Shown: positions 55,764 through 64,000 of the stretch, piece by piece
Layout: every line of letters begins with the position of its first letter
Numbering within the stretch: the first letter of the stretch is position 1
Origin: Nitrosophilus alvini
GTDB taxonomy: Bacteria > Campylobacterota > Campylobacteria > Campylobacterales > Nitratiruptoraceae
Assembly (NCBI RefSeq): GCF_015100395.1
Contig: NZ_AP022847.1
Location: 1-64,000, forward strand
Length of the DNA: 64,000 nucleotides
Direction of reading: 5' to 3'
Program-made: the position numbers and the translations under genes
Notes under the pieces: model-generated
Told to the model about the DNA's origin: nothing
What the model saw: only the letters and a program-made list of their open reading frames with translations
Database searches by the model: none

Positions 55764-56187
55764 TTTTCACTCCTATAACTGTCACAAATATTTTTCTATA
55801 TCCTGCATTGTCTCTGTGCTCGCAAAGATAGATTCCCTGCCAGATCCCCATTTTAAAGGAGCCGTTTTGAATAGGGATAGAGAGTGAAACGCCCAAAAGA
55901 GAACTTTTTATGTGTGCAGGCATATCATCGCTTCCCTCCAGTATATGGCGATAATAGGGTTCGTTTTCAGGAACGGCTCTGTTTATGAACTCCAGAAAAT
56001 CTTTTCTTACATCGGGATCTACATTCTCATTTATAGTTAAACTCGCACTAGTATGCATCAAAAAAAGATTTGCAATTCCACTTTTAAAACCGGAAATTTC
56101 CGGCAGTTTTGAGAGGATCTCATCTGTTATGAGATGAAAGCCTCTTCTTTTCGGATCAAGAACTATCTCTTTTTGAAAAATTTCCAT
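55744..56187 (-). CDS. YjbQ/UPF0047 family protein, copy 2
   Basis: 147-residue YjbQ-family protein. HTSASLTINENVDPDVRKDF (about 47-66), HILEGSDDMPAHIKSSLLG (about 81-99) and GIWQGIYLCEHRD (near 116) line up with the conserved histidine-bearing segments of the family. It has an extended N-terminus compared with copy 1 at 25417-25815 and clear divergence, so it is an old paralogue. It sits between purT and a dehydrogenase, in overlapping frames. Confidence 0.9.
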   Translation of the reverse strand: MEIFQKEIVLDPKRRGFHLITDEILSKLPEISGFKSGIANLFLMHTSASLTINENVDPDVRKDFLEFINRAVPENEPYYRHILEGSDDMPAHIKSSLLGVSLSIPIQNGSFKMGIWQGIYLCEHRDNAGYRKIFVTVIGVKNEYSNT

Positions 56188-56190
56188 AAA

Positions 56191-57447
56191 CTACTTTCCA
56201 AGCAGTATATTTGCTATTTTCCTGAAGATATTTGACTCCTCGTTCTCCTCTTGCGCCGCTTTTTCCTCTACAGTTTCACGGTAATCTCTGTCTTTTATCT
56301 TTTCTATAAGAGTTTTTGCTCTCTTTAAAGCTTCCTGCGCTTCTCCGAATGTGAGTACAACTGCCATTCTTCTACCTTTGTGTGATTCAGGTTTGCCGAA
56401 TATTCTTATGTAGGAGTCTTCTGCAAAACACTCCTCTTCGATATCAAAAACCGGATTGAAGCTTTCACTTTTGGCTTTATAAGCCGCACTTGCTCCCCCT
56501 CCGTAGAATCTGAATCCAAGAGGTAGTCCAAGGACGGCTCTTACATGCAGCGCAAATTCGCTCTGGCTCTGAGTTATCATAGTTACCATTCCGGTATCGT
56601 GTGGTCTTGGGCTCACTTCGCTGAAATAGACCTCGTCTCCTTTTATGAAGAGCTCTACACCGAATATTCCTCTTCCGCCAAGTCCGTCGGTGATCTTTTT
56701 TGCTATCTCCTGAGCTCTCTTTTTTGCCGTTTCGCTCATCTCCATCGGCTGCCAGCTGAATATATAGTCTCCATCTTTCTGGATATGGCCGATAGGTTCG
56801 CAAAATACGGTCTCTTTTTCATTTCTGGCTGTAAGAAGTGTGATTTCATAATCAAAATCTATAAACTCTTCTATGATAAGTTCACTCGCATCACCTCTTG
56901 CCTCTTTTGCTATCTCAAAAGAGTTTTCTATATCTTCATAAGTTCTGGCAACACTCTGCCCGTGTCCGGAAGAGCTCATAACCGGTTTTATAACGCATGG
57001 AAAGCCTATATGTTCCGCAGCTTCTTTCAGCTCATCTAAAGTCTTTACAAATCTGTAACCGCTGGTCTTGAGCCCAAGCTCCTCTGCCGCAAACTTTCTG
57101 ATATTTTTTCTGTTCATGGTTTTGTTTACCGCTTCAGCGTTTGGTATGACTGTAAAGCCCAGAGCTTCGGCCTCAAAAAGTGCTTCTATGTTTATAGCTT
57201 CAATTTCAGGGAGAATATATGTGGGTTTTACTCTCAGTATCGTTTCAAGTACCTGTGATTTGTCTTTCATATCTATAACATAGCTTTCATTTGCTACAAG
57301 GTGCGCCGGTGCGTTTGGATATCTATCGACCGCTATCACTTCAATTCCCAGTCTCTGGGCCTCTATGGCCACCTCTTTCCCAAGCTCTCCGCTGCCTAAA
57401 AGCATAATTTTGACAGAGTTGTGTTTGAGAGGAGTGGTAAATTGCAT
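56191..57447 (-). CDS. purT: phosphoribosylglycinamide formyltransferase 2 (formate-dependent)
   Basis: ATP-grasp ligase that formylates GAR using formate and ATP, the folate-independent alternative to PurN. The 418-residue protein has the N-terminal nucleotide loop [20 protein letters not shown] (split, about 15-34), the ATP-grasp loop [17 protein letters not shown] (near 152), [16 protein letters not shown] (near 189) and [15 protein letters not shown] (near 277). The C-terminal 25 residues are acidic and not conserved. It heads the run purT, yjbQ, dehydrogenase, lipoprotein, sdhA. Confidence 0.96.
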   Translation of the reverse strand: MQFTTPLKHNSVKIMLLGSGELGKEVAIEAQRLGIEVIAVDRYPNAPAHLVANESYVIDMKDKSQVLETILRVKPTYILPEIEAINIEALFEAEALGFTVIPNAEAVNKTMNRKNIRKFAAEELGLKTSGYRFVKTLDELKEAAEHIGFPCVIKPVMSSSGHGQSVARTYEDIENSFEIAKEARGDASELIIEEFIDFDYEITLLTARNEKETVFCEPIGHIQKDGDYIFSWQPMEMSETAKKRAQEIAKKITDGLGGRGIFGVELFIKGDEVYFSEVSPRPHDTGMVTMITQSQSEFALHVRAVLGLPLGFRFYGGGASAAYKAKSESFNPVFDIEEECFAEDSYIRIFGKPESHKGRRMAVVLTFGEAQEALKRAKTLIEKIKDRDYRETVEEKAAQEENEESNIFRKIANILLGK

Positions 57448-57551
57448 AATTTTTCCTTTTTATTGTTTATGTTGCAAATTATACATTCAAATATATTTTT
57501 GTTTGATAAATCCGGTAAAGATAAAATATAAAAAGAGACTCTGCACTGTTG

Positions 57552-58883
57552 TTATCGCTCGAGATCTTTATTTTTTTTCTTTTTCAGATATTCAGGAAGA
57601 TGGATGGTCTGTCTTAAGATGATTCTTTTTGTGACAAGTCTTAGAGTCACCTCTGTCATAAAAGCCAAAAACAGAGCTCCCATTATATAATACGGAATCT
57701 GTGGCATTTTTTTGTATGTATACATAAGTGTTAGTACAATGGTAGCTACCATTCCCAATATCGCAAGAGAAATAAGGTGCTTGTGGGCTTTTGTCTCCTC
57801 TGTTTTGAAAAGGTGTCCAATATGTACAAGAGCCTGTATGGCAAGTACGCATAGAGCGGCTATTGTGGTTATCTCGGAGAGATTCAGAAAAAGTATCATA
57901 GGCAGAGTTATTATCGTACTGACTATCAGCCCTTCGTATGAGTTAAAAACATTATATTCGTATATTTTTGGAAGTTCTCCTTTTTTTGCGAGGGTATATC
58001 CGATCTCGGTTACGGAGTATAGCGTGGCATTTATAGCAGATGCTGTTGATACGAGAGCAGCTGCGGCCATTATGCGAAAACCTGTATCTCCGAATATCGG
58101 TTTTGTGGCCTCGGCAAGAGCATACTCTTTTGCCTTAATTACTTCCGGAAGAGGCAGAGTACCAAGAACCACTATACTTATTGAGATATATAAAATAGCC
58201 ACTATCGATATGGCTATTATCATAGCTTTCAAAACTGTTTTACTGGGATTTTCCATATCTTCTACCGTATTAGTTATTACGCTAAATCCCTGATATGCAA
58301 AAAATGTGAGTCCTACGGCAAAAAGCATATTTATAAGAGGCGGCATATCTTTTGCGCTTAAAAGTTCGGGGTCTATGAAAAAAAATCCCGTTATAGCAAA
58401 AAGAGATAATACCGCAAGTTTTATTATAACGATGATATTTTCTGATTTTGCCACAAAATTTGCTCCCACAAGGTTTATGACAGCAAACAAGATAACGATA
58501 AGCACTCCGAAGACATTTGACCAGAAGGGAGTATAGCCTCCCTGCAGGAAAGTGGATGCATAGCTTCCGAAAGACTTGGCTACGGCAGCAAGAGAAATAA
58601 GCTGGGCAAGATAGAAAAGAACACCCATGGAGCCCGAAAAAAAACCTTCGCCGTAACACTGTACCAGGTATTCGATTATCCCTCCTCTTGATGGATATCT
58701 AACGGCCAGTTTTGCCAGTGAATATCCGCTTAGAAGTGCTATGACTCCTCCTATGGCAAAAGAGAGCCATACTATATTTCCGGCTATGGAGCCGGCCTCT
58801 CCTATGATTATGAAAATACCTGCCCCTACCATAGAACCTATACCAATAAACACCGCGCTCCATAAACCGAAAGCTTTCTGCAT
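57552..58883 (-). CDS. APC family amino-acid permease, copy 2
   Basis: Inner-membrane transporter of 443 residues with about twelve helices. The helix 1 motif GIGSMVGAGIFIIIGEAG lies near 16-33, and FFAYQGFSVITNTVEDMENPSKT (split, near 205-227) is the helix 6 and loop consensus. It differs clearly from the permease at 51442-52662, so it is not a recent duplicate. Substrate unknown. Transcribed toward purT across a 104-base gap. Confidence 0.92.
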   Translation of the reverse strand: MQKAFGLWSAVFIGIGSMVGAGIFIIIGEAGSIAGNIVWLSFAIGGVIALLSGYSLAKLAVRYPSRGGIIEYLVQCYGEGFFSGSMGVLFYLAQLISLAAVAKSFGSYASTFLQGGYTPFWSNVFGVLIVILFAVINLVGANFVAKSENIIVIIKLAVLSLFAITGFFFIDPELLSAKDMPPLINMLFAVGLTFFAYQGFSVITNTVEDMENPSKTVLKAMIIAISIVAILYISISIVVLGTLPLPEVIKAKEYALAEATKPIFGDTGFRIMAAAALVSTASAINATLYSVTEIGYTLAKKGELPKIYEYNVFNSYEGLIVSTIITLPMILFLNLSEITTIAALCVLAIQALVHIGHLFKTEETKAHKHLISLAILGMVATIVLTLMYTYKKMPQIPYYIMGALFLAFMTEVTLRLVTKRIILRQTIHLPEYLKKKKNKDLER

Positions 58884-58994
58884 GGCACCCCTTTAAAAAT
58901 ATTTAGAATAGATATTACCACAAAAAGAGTTATTGATATTTTTATTTTATGTGAGTTATAAAGAGTGTTTTGGCAGAAGTTGTATCGGTAGAAG

Positions 58995-59016
58995 CCAAAA
59001 GGCAAAAGCCTTTTGG
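58995..59016 (-). terminator. stem-loop after rpsU
   Basis: Perfect 9-bp stem (CCAAAAGGC / GCCTTTTGG, 4-base loop) immediately after the rpsU stop codon. No T-run follows on the minus strand, so termination may be weak or Rho-assisted. Confidence 0.5.
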
Positions 59017-59229
59017 TTACAGACGAGATTCGTATCGTCTGAGCATATATAGTCGTTTGAGCATTTTTTTGCGAGCAGCAATTTTCTCTTTTTTTCTTCG
59101 CTCAGTAGGTTTTTCGTAGAACCTTCTTGCTCTGGCCTCAGTAACTATCAAGTTTCTGTCGACCTGTTTTTTAAAGAGTCTGTATGCTTCCTCAAACGAC
59201 TGATGTGGCTTAACGAGGATGCCAGGCAT
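59017..59229 (-). CDS. rpsU: 30S ribosomal protein S21
   Basis: Small basic protein of 70 residues of the 30S subunit, involved in start-site recognition. It matches the family opening [21 protein letters not shown] (split) and the arginine/lysine-rich second half ([19 protein letters not shown]). GGGGGTGA-type ribosome binding sequence precedes the ATG. Encoded alone. Confidence 0.97.
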   Translation of the reverse strand: MPGILVKPHQSFEEAYRLFKKQVDRNLIVTEARARRFYEKPTERRKKEKIAARKKMLKRLYMLRRYESRL

Positions 59230-59284
59230 CTGACATCACCCCCTTCCGGTTAGATTTGGATATGCATTATATCAAAAAGAGATA

Positions 59285-59698
59285 TTATTGACAAGAAGGA
59301 CATACGCCTTTGAAGAGTATAGAGATATTTTCTATTTTATATCCGCTTAAATTTTCTGCTTTTTGTATGAATTTATCGGCGGAAATTTTTATATCTTCCA
59401 CTTTCCCGCATTTCATACATAAAAGATGCGAATGATCTTCTTTGGATAACTCATATTTTGATTTTGAGTGGGGAATTTTTATCTCTTTTATAAGACCGGT
59501 ATCGCACATAGTATTGATATTTTTGTAAAGTGTGGCCAGTGATATACTAGGAAAAAACTCTTTTATCTGCGTATACAGATCTTCTATACTTATATGCCCC
59601 TCTTTATCTATTATTTTTAAGATATTTATCCTCTGAGGTGTGACTTTGAGATCATAGTCTTTCAAAATAACCGTGTACTGTTTCATATCCATGTCCAT
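59285..59698 (-). CDS. perR: Fur-family regulator, PerR-like
   Basis: Metal-dependent repressor of 137 residues. The winged helix (about 5-85) includes LKVTPQRINILKIID and ISLATLYKNINTMCDTGLI (near 50-68). The dimerisation domain has DHSHLLCMKCGKVEDI (near 85-100) and KGVCPSCQ at the end, giving a four-cysteine zinc site. The regulatory-site pattern looks more like PerR (peroxide sensing) than iron-responsive Fur. Start uncertain among ATGs at 59698, 59692 and 59686. Divergent from the thioferritin gene, its likely target. Confidence 0.9.
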   Translation of the reverse strand: MDMDMKQYTVILKDYDLKVTPQRINILKIIDKEGHISIEDLYTQIKEFFPSISLATLYKNINTMCDTGLIKEIKIPHSKSKYELSKEDHSHLLCMKCGKVEDIKISADKFIQKAENLSGYKIENISILFKGVCPSCQ

Positions 59699-59829
59699 TT
59701 TTTGTAAATTGGGATTTATCGTGATTGTACTATAAAAGATAAAAATTGTCAAAAAATAATAGCTTTTTTAAGGTTAATAGAGTAATATCTATAGTACGGA
59801 CCATGAATAAATTTATAAAAGGAGAAGAG
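59699..59829. promoter_or_regulatory. divergent promoter region of perR and the thioferritin gene
   Basis: TATAGT boxes face outward: minus strand at 59729-59734 (toward perR) and plus strand at 59790-59795 (toward the thioferritin). The AT-rich space between could hold a PerR operator, though no clean TTATAATNATTATAA-like box was found. Confidence 0.5.
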
Positions 59830-60345
59830 ATGGCACGAAAAGGTATATCCATACTTAAAGGGATTGAGGCCGAAGAGGTAGTAAAACTTTTAAACAGAGC
59901 ATATGCAGATGAGTGGCTAGCATATTATCAATATTATATAGAGTCAAAAGTTATAAAAGGGATTATGAAAGATGCTGCGATTGCTGAACTTGATCAGCAT
60001 GCTGCCGATGAACTAAGACATGCCGATATGGTTGCCGGGAGAATTCTACAGCTTGGAGGCACTCCTCTTCTTAGTCCCTCTGATTGGCTAAAATATACAA
60101 ACTGCGGCTATGAGGCTCCTGAAGATTTTGATGTTCTGAGTATTCTTGAAGATGCGATAAAAGGTGAACAGTGCGCTATAAGTATATATTCCGAAATTGC
60201 TAAAATAACTAAGGATAAAGATATAGTAACTTATGACATAGTATCGCAGATTCTTGCTGATGAGGTTGAGCATGAGGAGGATCTTCAGGCATTGCATGAT
60301 GACATAAGAGAGTTTATTGAGCAGGTAAAAGGCAACAAATATTGA
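59830..60345 (+). CDS. Dps-like ferritin (DPSL / thioferritin)
   Basis: Di-iron ferritin-like protein of 171 residues that probably forms a 12-subunit cage, oxidising iron with peroxide. Metal ligands are visible in DEWLAYYQYYIE (near 26), DQHAADELRHADM (near 54-66) and DEVEHEEDL (near 148). The pair TNCGYEAP (Cys near 93) and GEQCAISIY (Cys near 115) matches the cysteine pair of archaeal and anaerobe DPSL proteins. I choose the ATG at 59830, with AAAGGAGAAG upstream; earlier ATGs lack a site and add unconserved residues. Divergent from perR. Confidence 0.88.
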   Translation: MARKGISILKGIEAEEVVKLLNRAYADEWLAYYQYYIESKVIKGIMKDAAIAELDQHAADELRHADMVAGRILQLGGTPLLSPSDWLKYTNCGYEAPEDFDVLSILEDAIKGEQCAISIYSEIAKITKDKDIVTYDIVSQILADEVEHEEDLQALHDDIREFIEQVKGNKY

Positions 60346-60418
60346 AAGGAAAAAAATTGTTAAAGGAATATTAATCTTTAAAATGATAAAATTTCAAAAA
60401 AATCGTTAGGAGGAAAAG

Positions 60419-61444
60419 ATGAAACTACTAAAAAGTTTGGCTGTGATAACTCTAGGCCTTGGAATCAGCGCAATTGCAAGCGATGCACTTATAGAAAAAG
60501 CTAAAAAAGCAGGGTTGAAGCCTATCCCAAATGAGCTCAAAGAGCTTTATAAGGTGATAGATAACCCGAAAAATCCTCTTACAAAAGAGAAGATAGAACT
60601 TGGTAAAAAGTTATATTTTGAACCGAGACTCTCCAAAAGTGCTCTTATCAGCTGTAATACATGCCACAATCTTGCCATAGGCGGAGATGACAATATACCT
60701 GCGGCTACCGGACATAAATGGACTGCCAATCCTCACCATCTCAACTCGCCTACCGTATATAATGCAGTATTCAACGAAAGGCAGTTCTGGGACGGAAGAA
60801 GTCCTGACCTTGAAGATCAGGCCACAGGACCTATACAGGCTCCGCCTGAAATGGATATGCACAAAGATATGGCAGTCAAAGTTGTAAAATCTATGCCGGA
60901 ATATGTAGAAGCGTTTAAAAAAGCCTATCCTGGTGAGGAGATCACTATTGAGACAATAGGAAAAGCTATCGGGGCATTTGAAAGAACATTGGTAACACCT
61001 TCAAGATTTGATGCTTACCTTAACGGCGACAGCAAAGCTCTTACCAAAAAAGAGAAAGATGGTCTCAAGACTTTTATAAAAGTTGGATGTGCATCTTGTC
61101 ACAACGGAATAGGACTTGGTGGGTCTATGCAGCCGTTCCCTGTAGCAAAACCTTATAAATATGCAAACGTTGGTGATTTCAAAGGGAATAAAAACGGAAT
61201 GGTAAAAGTTCCAACTTTGAGAAATATTGTAGATACTGCTCCCTATTTCCATAACGGTGCCGTATGGACTCTTGAAGAGGCTGTAAAAATTATGGGTGAG
61301 ACACAGCTTGGTAAAAATCTAAGTAAAAAAGAGGTGGAGAGTATTGTAGCATTCCTCAACTCTCTTACAGGCAAAAAACCGTATGTTAAGTATCCTATGC
61401 TTCCAAGCTCTACAGATAAAACTCCAAAACCGAGTCTTGACTAA
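60419..61444 (+). CDS. di-haem cytochrome c peroxidase
   Basis: Periplasmic enzyme reducing hydrogen peroxide with electrons from cytochrome c. The 341-residue product has a signal peptide (about 1-20, ending IASDA) and two haem motifs, CNTCH (near 79) and CASCH (near 223), plus the family blocks FDGRS-like FWDGRSPDLEDQATGPIQ (near 121-138), TVEALNA-like EMDMHKD, FERTLVTPS (near 187) and VPTLRNIVDTAPYFHNG (near 263). AGGAGG lies before the ATG. It follows the thioferritin, making a peroxide-defence pair. Confidence 0.94.
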   Translation: MKLLKSLAVITLGLGISAIASDALIEKAKKAGLKPIPNELKELYKVIDNPKNPLTKEKIELGKKLYFEPRLSKSALISCNTCHNLAIGGDDNIPAATGHKWTANPHHLNSPTVYNAVFNERQFWDGRSPDLEDQATGPIQAPPEMDMHKDMAVKVVKSMPEYVEAFKKAYPGEEITIETIGKAIGAFERTLVTPSRFDAYLNGDSKALTKKEKDGLKTFIKVGCASCHNGIGLGGSMQPFPVAKPYKYANVGDFKGNKNGMVKVPTLRNIVDTAPYFHNGAVWTLEEAVKIMGETQLGKNLSKKEVESIVAFLNSLTGKKPYVKYPMLPSSTDKTPKPSLD

Positions 61445-61466
61445 AAGCGGATTCTTCCGCTTTTAG
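61441..61466 (+). terminator. terminator of the cytochrome c peroxidase gene
   Basis: Perfect 11-bp stem (CTAAAAGCGGA / TCCGCTTTTAG, 4-base loop) that includes the stop codon itself, followed by a pyrimidine-rich stretch. Confidence 0.7.
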
Positions 61467-61579
61467 CTACTTCTATTATCTTCTTTGCAGTATAATATTT
61501 TTTCATTCACAGATACACTTCCGATAACGGTTTACAAAGCAAATATTGATAACTAAAAGAGACTTGACAAAGGTTTATC

Positions 61580-62599
61580 ATGGAATACAGATATATTGGA
61601 AAATCGGGCCTAAGAGTTACTCCTATATGTCTCGGTACGATGACGTTCGGGAGCAGTACGGGTAAAAAAGAGGCATTTGAAATACTGGATATCGCCTATG
61701 ACAGAGGGATAAATTTTTATGATACCGCAGAACTTTATCCTGTCCCGCCGGAAGCCAAAACAGCGGGAGTGACTGAGACGATAGTGGGTGAGTGGCTTAA
61801 GACAAAACCACGAGATTCGATAATTTTGGCCACAAAAGTGGCCGGAGCTGCCAGTGGCTGGTTTGTTCCGCCAATCAGACACGGTTTGACTGCAATGGAC
61901 AGATTTCATATAGAAAAAGCGGTAGAAGGTAGTTTGAAAAGGTTGCAAACTGACTATATAGACCTATATCAGATGCATTGGCCAGATACGGTAGTGCCGA
62001 TAGAAGAGACAATGGAAGCCTTTGACAGATTGGTTCGAAGAGGGTTGGTACGCTATATAGGTACATCAAACGATACAGCGTATGGGCTTACAAAGGCGAA
62101 TGAAATAGCAAGATTTAAAGGATTTGCCAGATTTGAATCCATTCAAAACAATTTTTCCGTACTAAATCCAAGATTTTTTGATGAACTGGCTACAGTATGT
62201 AAAAGAGAACAAGTCTCACTGCTTCCTTATTCTCCAATCGCCGGCGGTGTTCTGAGTGGAAAATACAATAACAAATTTATACCGGAAGACGCAAGATTTT
62301 CTGTATATTTAAAACATGGCAATAAAAGAGTCAGAACCCATGCGACAAAATTTTATAATGAAAAGACATTGAAAGCTACGGAACTATTTTTGGATGTGGC
62401 TAAAAAGTATGATATACATCCGGTCACTTTGGCTGTGGCCTATTCAAAATCTTTTGATTTTATAGCATCAACGATAATAGGGGCCAGAAAAAAAGAGCAA
62501 TTGGACGCCTCATTGGACGCTTTGGAACTAAAACTGGACAAAGTTGTACTTGAGGAGATTAAAAAGATTCAGGCAGAAATTCTTTATCCAATGGGATAG
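61580..62599 (+). CDS. aldo/keto reductase
   Basis: NADPH-dependent oxidoreductase of 339 residues, Tas/YajO-like. The tetrad is complete: Asp and Tyr in NFYDTAELYP (near 50-59), Lys in ILATKVAG (near 84) and His in LYQMHWPD (near 132). LGTMTFGSST at the N-terminus and STIIGARKKEQLDASL near 298-313 (cofactor loop) are typical. It lies behind the peroxidase with its own gap, and may detoxify carbonyls; substrate unknown. Confidence 0.93.
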   Translation: MEYRYIGKSGLRVTPICLGTMTFGSSTGKKEAFEILDIAYDRGINFYDTAELYPVPPEAKTAGVTETIVGEWLKTKPRDSIILATKVAGAASGWFVPPIRHGLTAMDRFHIEKAVEGSLKRLQTDYIDLYQMHWPDTVVPIEETMEAFDRLVRRGLVRYIGTSNDTAYGLTKANEIARFKGFARFESIQNNFSVLNPRFFDELATVCKREQVSLLPYSPIAGGVLSGKYNNKFIPEDARFSVYLKHGNKRVRTHATKFYNEKTLKATELFLDVAKKYDIHPVTLAVAYSKSFDFIASTIIGARKKEQLDASLDALELKLDKVVLEEIKKIQAEILYPMG

Positions 62600-62712
62600 G
62601 TTTTATAGTGTTTGATATGTAAAATGTTTCGTTATCTGCTTTTATAAAATCTGACGGGAAAATGATGCGACATATTGACTTTCCTCGCCAAATTTAATAT
62701 ACTTCCATTATG

Positions 62713-62731
62713 TAATAACAAATTGTTATTA
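62713..62731. promoter_or_regulatory. 19-bp palindrome upstream of the resolvase-like gene
   Basis: TAATAACAA-A-TTGTTATTA is a perfect palindrome with one central base, 30 bases before the ATG of the resolvase-like regulator. Position and symmetry suit an operator, possibly for autoregulation or for an upstream regulator. Confidence 0.55.
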
Positions 62732-62760
62732 TCATTATAATTAGACATTATGGATAAACT

Positions 62761-63405
62761 ATGAATGTGTCTTATCTCAGGATAAAAAACGAACGTTACG
62801 GTCTCTCTTTACAAGAGAAAAACATATATGATTATGCTTTGAAGCTTGGTAAAAAGATAGACTCAAAAGAGAAAGAGATCACTCCTTTAAACAAATCTCT
62901 GGAAGAGAGAGAACAGTTTATAGAGTTTCTTCGTTCTTTAAAAAAAGGAGATTCTGTTTTTGTATATGAACTGCCTGTTTTTAGCACAAGAGTGGGTGAG
63001 CTTGTAAAAATTTTAAATTGTCTCTTTAAAAGAGGTGTAGATGTATATATTTCGAAATATAGTATTAAAATAGATTCAAAGAGTTCGGCAGCAGATATGC
63101 TTGAGCTGTTGAACGAAATTAGAGAAAATTTAAAAAAAGAGAAGAAAAAGAGTCTTGGACGCCCGAAAGGAAGTATTTCCAGATCAAAATATGATGTTTT
63201 TAAAGAAGAGATAATAAAAAAACTGAAGGAGGGAAAAAGTGTGAGTACAATTGCAACAGAACTGGGTGTAAGAAGAACCTCTTTAAGGGACTATATAGAG
63301 TCCAGGGGACTTAAAGAGTTTGCTGCTGCAAAGGGGAAGGGGAGTGAAGAGAAAGTTTTTATTTTTGGTGAGAAGAGGTGTGAACTTATAAAGGGTGAAA
63401 AGTGA
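62761..63405 (+). CDS. resolvase-like DNA-binding protein without catalytic serine
   Basis: 214-residue protein with the serine-recombinase layout: an N-terminal resolvase fold (about 1-100), a linker helix and a C-terminal GRPKGS hinge (near 133) with a helix-turn-helix (SVSTIATELGVRRTSLRDYI near 160-179). The usual YxRVST nucleophile motif reads YLRIKN here, so the serine is lost, and the DRLGRS arginine motif reads PVFSTR. It is therefore probably a DNA-binding regulator, not a recombinase (inference). The stop overlaps the ccoG start (GTGA), suggesting a link to cytochrome oxidase assembly. Confidence 0.8.
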   Translation: MNVSYLRIKNERYGLSLQEKNIYDYALKLGKKIDSKEKEITPLNKSLEEREQFIEFLRSLKKGDSVFVYELPVFSTRVGELVKILNCLFKRGVDVYISKYSIKIDSKSSAADMLELLNEIRENLKKEKKKSLGRPKGSISRSKYDVFKEEIIKKLKEGKSVSTIATELGVRRTSLRDYIESRGLKEFAAAKGKGSEEKVFIFGEKRCELIKGEK

Positions 63406-64000
63406 GTAGTGCATCCACGTCAAAGCCGAAATCCAAAACCAGCGACTACCTAAGAGGGTGGGTGCCATACAGATACAAGAGATATTTGTTTTACGGGGCT
63501 ATAACGATAATAGCACTAGTATTGCCATTTATAAAGATAGGTGGCAACCATTTCTTTTTGCTGAATTTCGATCAGAAGCAACTGCATCTGTTTTTCGTCA
63601 GATTCGATATGCAGGAGCTGTACCTTATGCCATTCGTGCTTCTGCTGCTGTTTTTGGGGATATTTTTTCTAACCACACTGGGGGGAAGAGTGTGGTGCGG
63701 ATGGGCATGTCCGCAGACTATATTTCGGGTTATATACAGAGATCTGTTCGAGACTAAACTGCTTAGACTGAGAAAAAGAATAGATAATAAACAGATAGAG
63801 CCTGATATGAGTAAACCTTCAAATCAGGCAAAAAAACTGATAGCTATACTTCTGTGGTCCGTTCTTGCATTTGTAGCGGCGGCGGATTTTCTATGGTATT
63901 TCATACCGCCCGAGGAGTTTTTCCAATATATCCAGAACCCGGGCGATCATCCGATACTTATGGGTTTTTGGATAAGTACGGCACTTTTTTTAATAGCAGA
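63402..64000 (+). CDS. ccoG: cytochrome c oxidase accessory protein CcoG (partial)
   Basis: Membrane iron-sulfur protein needed to supply copper for cbb3-type cytochrome oxidase assembly. Only the first 199 codons are inside the window. Visible are the GTG start nested in the upstream stop codon, RGWVPYRYKRYLFYG near 18-32, three membrane helices (about 31-50, 74-92 and 146-168) and the family signature GGRVWCGWACPQTIFR (near 95-110). The ferredoxin-like clusters lie beyond the edge. Placement suggests ccoNOPQ or related genes may follow. Confidence 0.93.
   Translation, partial: MSSASTSKPKSKTSDYLRGWVPYRYKRYLFYGAITIIALVLPFIKIGGNHFFLLNFDQKQLHLFFVRFDMQELYLMPFVLLLLFLGIFFLTTLGGRVWCGWACPQTIFRVIYRDLFETKLLRLRKRIDNKQIEPDMSKPSNQAKKLIAILLWSVLAFVAAADFLWYFIPPEEFFQYIQNPGDHPILMGFWISTALFLIA

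Noticed and set aside
62720-62745. Possible Fur box next to the palindrome
   Set aside because: ATTATCATTATAAT resembles part of a Fur consensus, but the match breaks down when aligned over the full 19 bases.

Overview
The window opens exactly on the start codon of dnaA and carries dnaA, a candidate oriC, dnaN and gyrB in order, so it looks like the origin end of a bacterial chromosome. Low G+C, T-rich tracts ahead of TATAAT -10 boxes, the ksgA-RNase J pair, a threonyl-tRNA synthetase without a full TGS domain, an IF3 gene starting with TTG and NrdA/NrdB of the Helicobacter/Campylobacter type all point to Campylobacterota (former Epsilonproteobacteria). A NosD-like protein, a bacterial histone-fold protein and a thioferritin suggest a vent-type, possibly thermophilic chemolithotroph rather than a host-associated species (inference).

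Layout. 1-6835: replication block, then a degenerate GGDEF-EAL membrane protein and queF. 6836-7583: SRP RNA and five tRNAs (Ser, Ser, Cys, Leu, Gly), all on the minus strand. 7708-19188: ilvD, thrS-infC-rpmI-rplT, tRNA-Val, glmM-lspA, rpsT-prfA, dapF-Bax-like glucosaminidase, coaE and speE. 19306-26566: purM, small membrane proteins, dtd, pgeF, rarA, yjbQ and rluB. 26611-34930: kdsD, RNase J and ksgA (apparently started by AUC), hisF, rlmN, a coupled 31-codon membrane micro-ORF, a 2-hydroxyacid dehydrogenase and a pseudouridine synthase. 35123-43226: purB, nrdA and nrdB, the last two separated by nosD, a macrodomain gene, msrB and others. 43213-47661: nitrilase-like, pcm, LMW phosphatase, tRNA-Pro, di-haem cytochrome c, a SagB-type nitroreductase and DUF309.

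47842-50593 is the most unusual block: a cysteine-free Crp/Fnr regulator followed by a yfdX / DUF1931 histone-fold / hdeD operon, which I read as an envelope and nucleoid stress module. Next to it lie sdhB and sdhA of a non-classical succinate/fumarate reductase, split by an amino-acid permease on the other strand. 54376-58883 holds a lipoprotein, a dehydrogenase, a second yjbQ, purT and a second permease. 59017-62599 is an oxidative-stress group: rpsU, a PerR-like regulator, a divergent thioferritin, a di-haem cytochrome c peroxidase and an aldo/keto reductase. The window ends with a resolvase-like protein that has lost its catalytic serine, overlapping the start of ccoG, which runs off the edge.

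No insertion sequence, prophage or CRISPR array was seen. Almost all DNA is accounted for by genes; the only long stretch without protein genes (6836-7707) holds RNA genes and a promoter.
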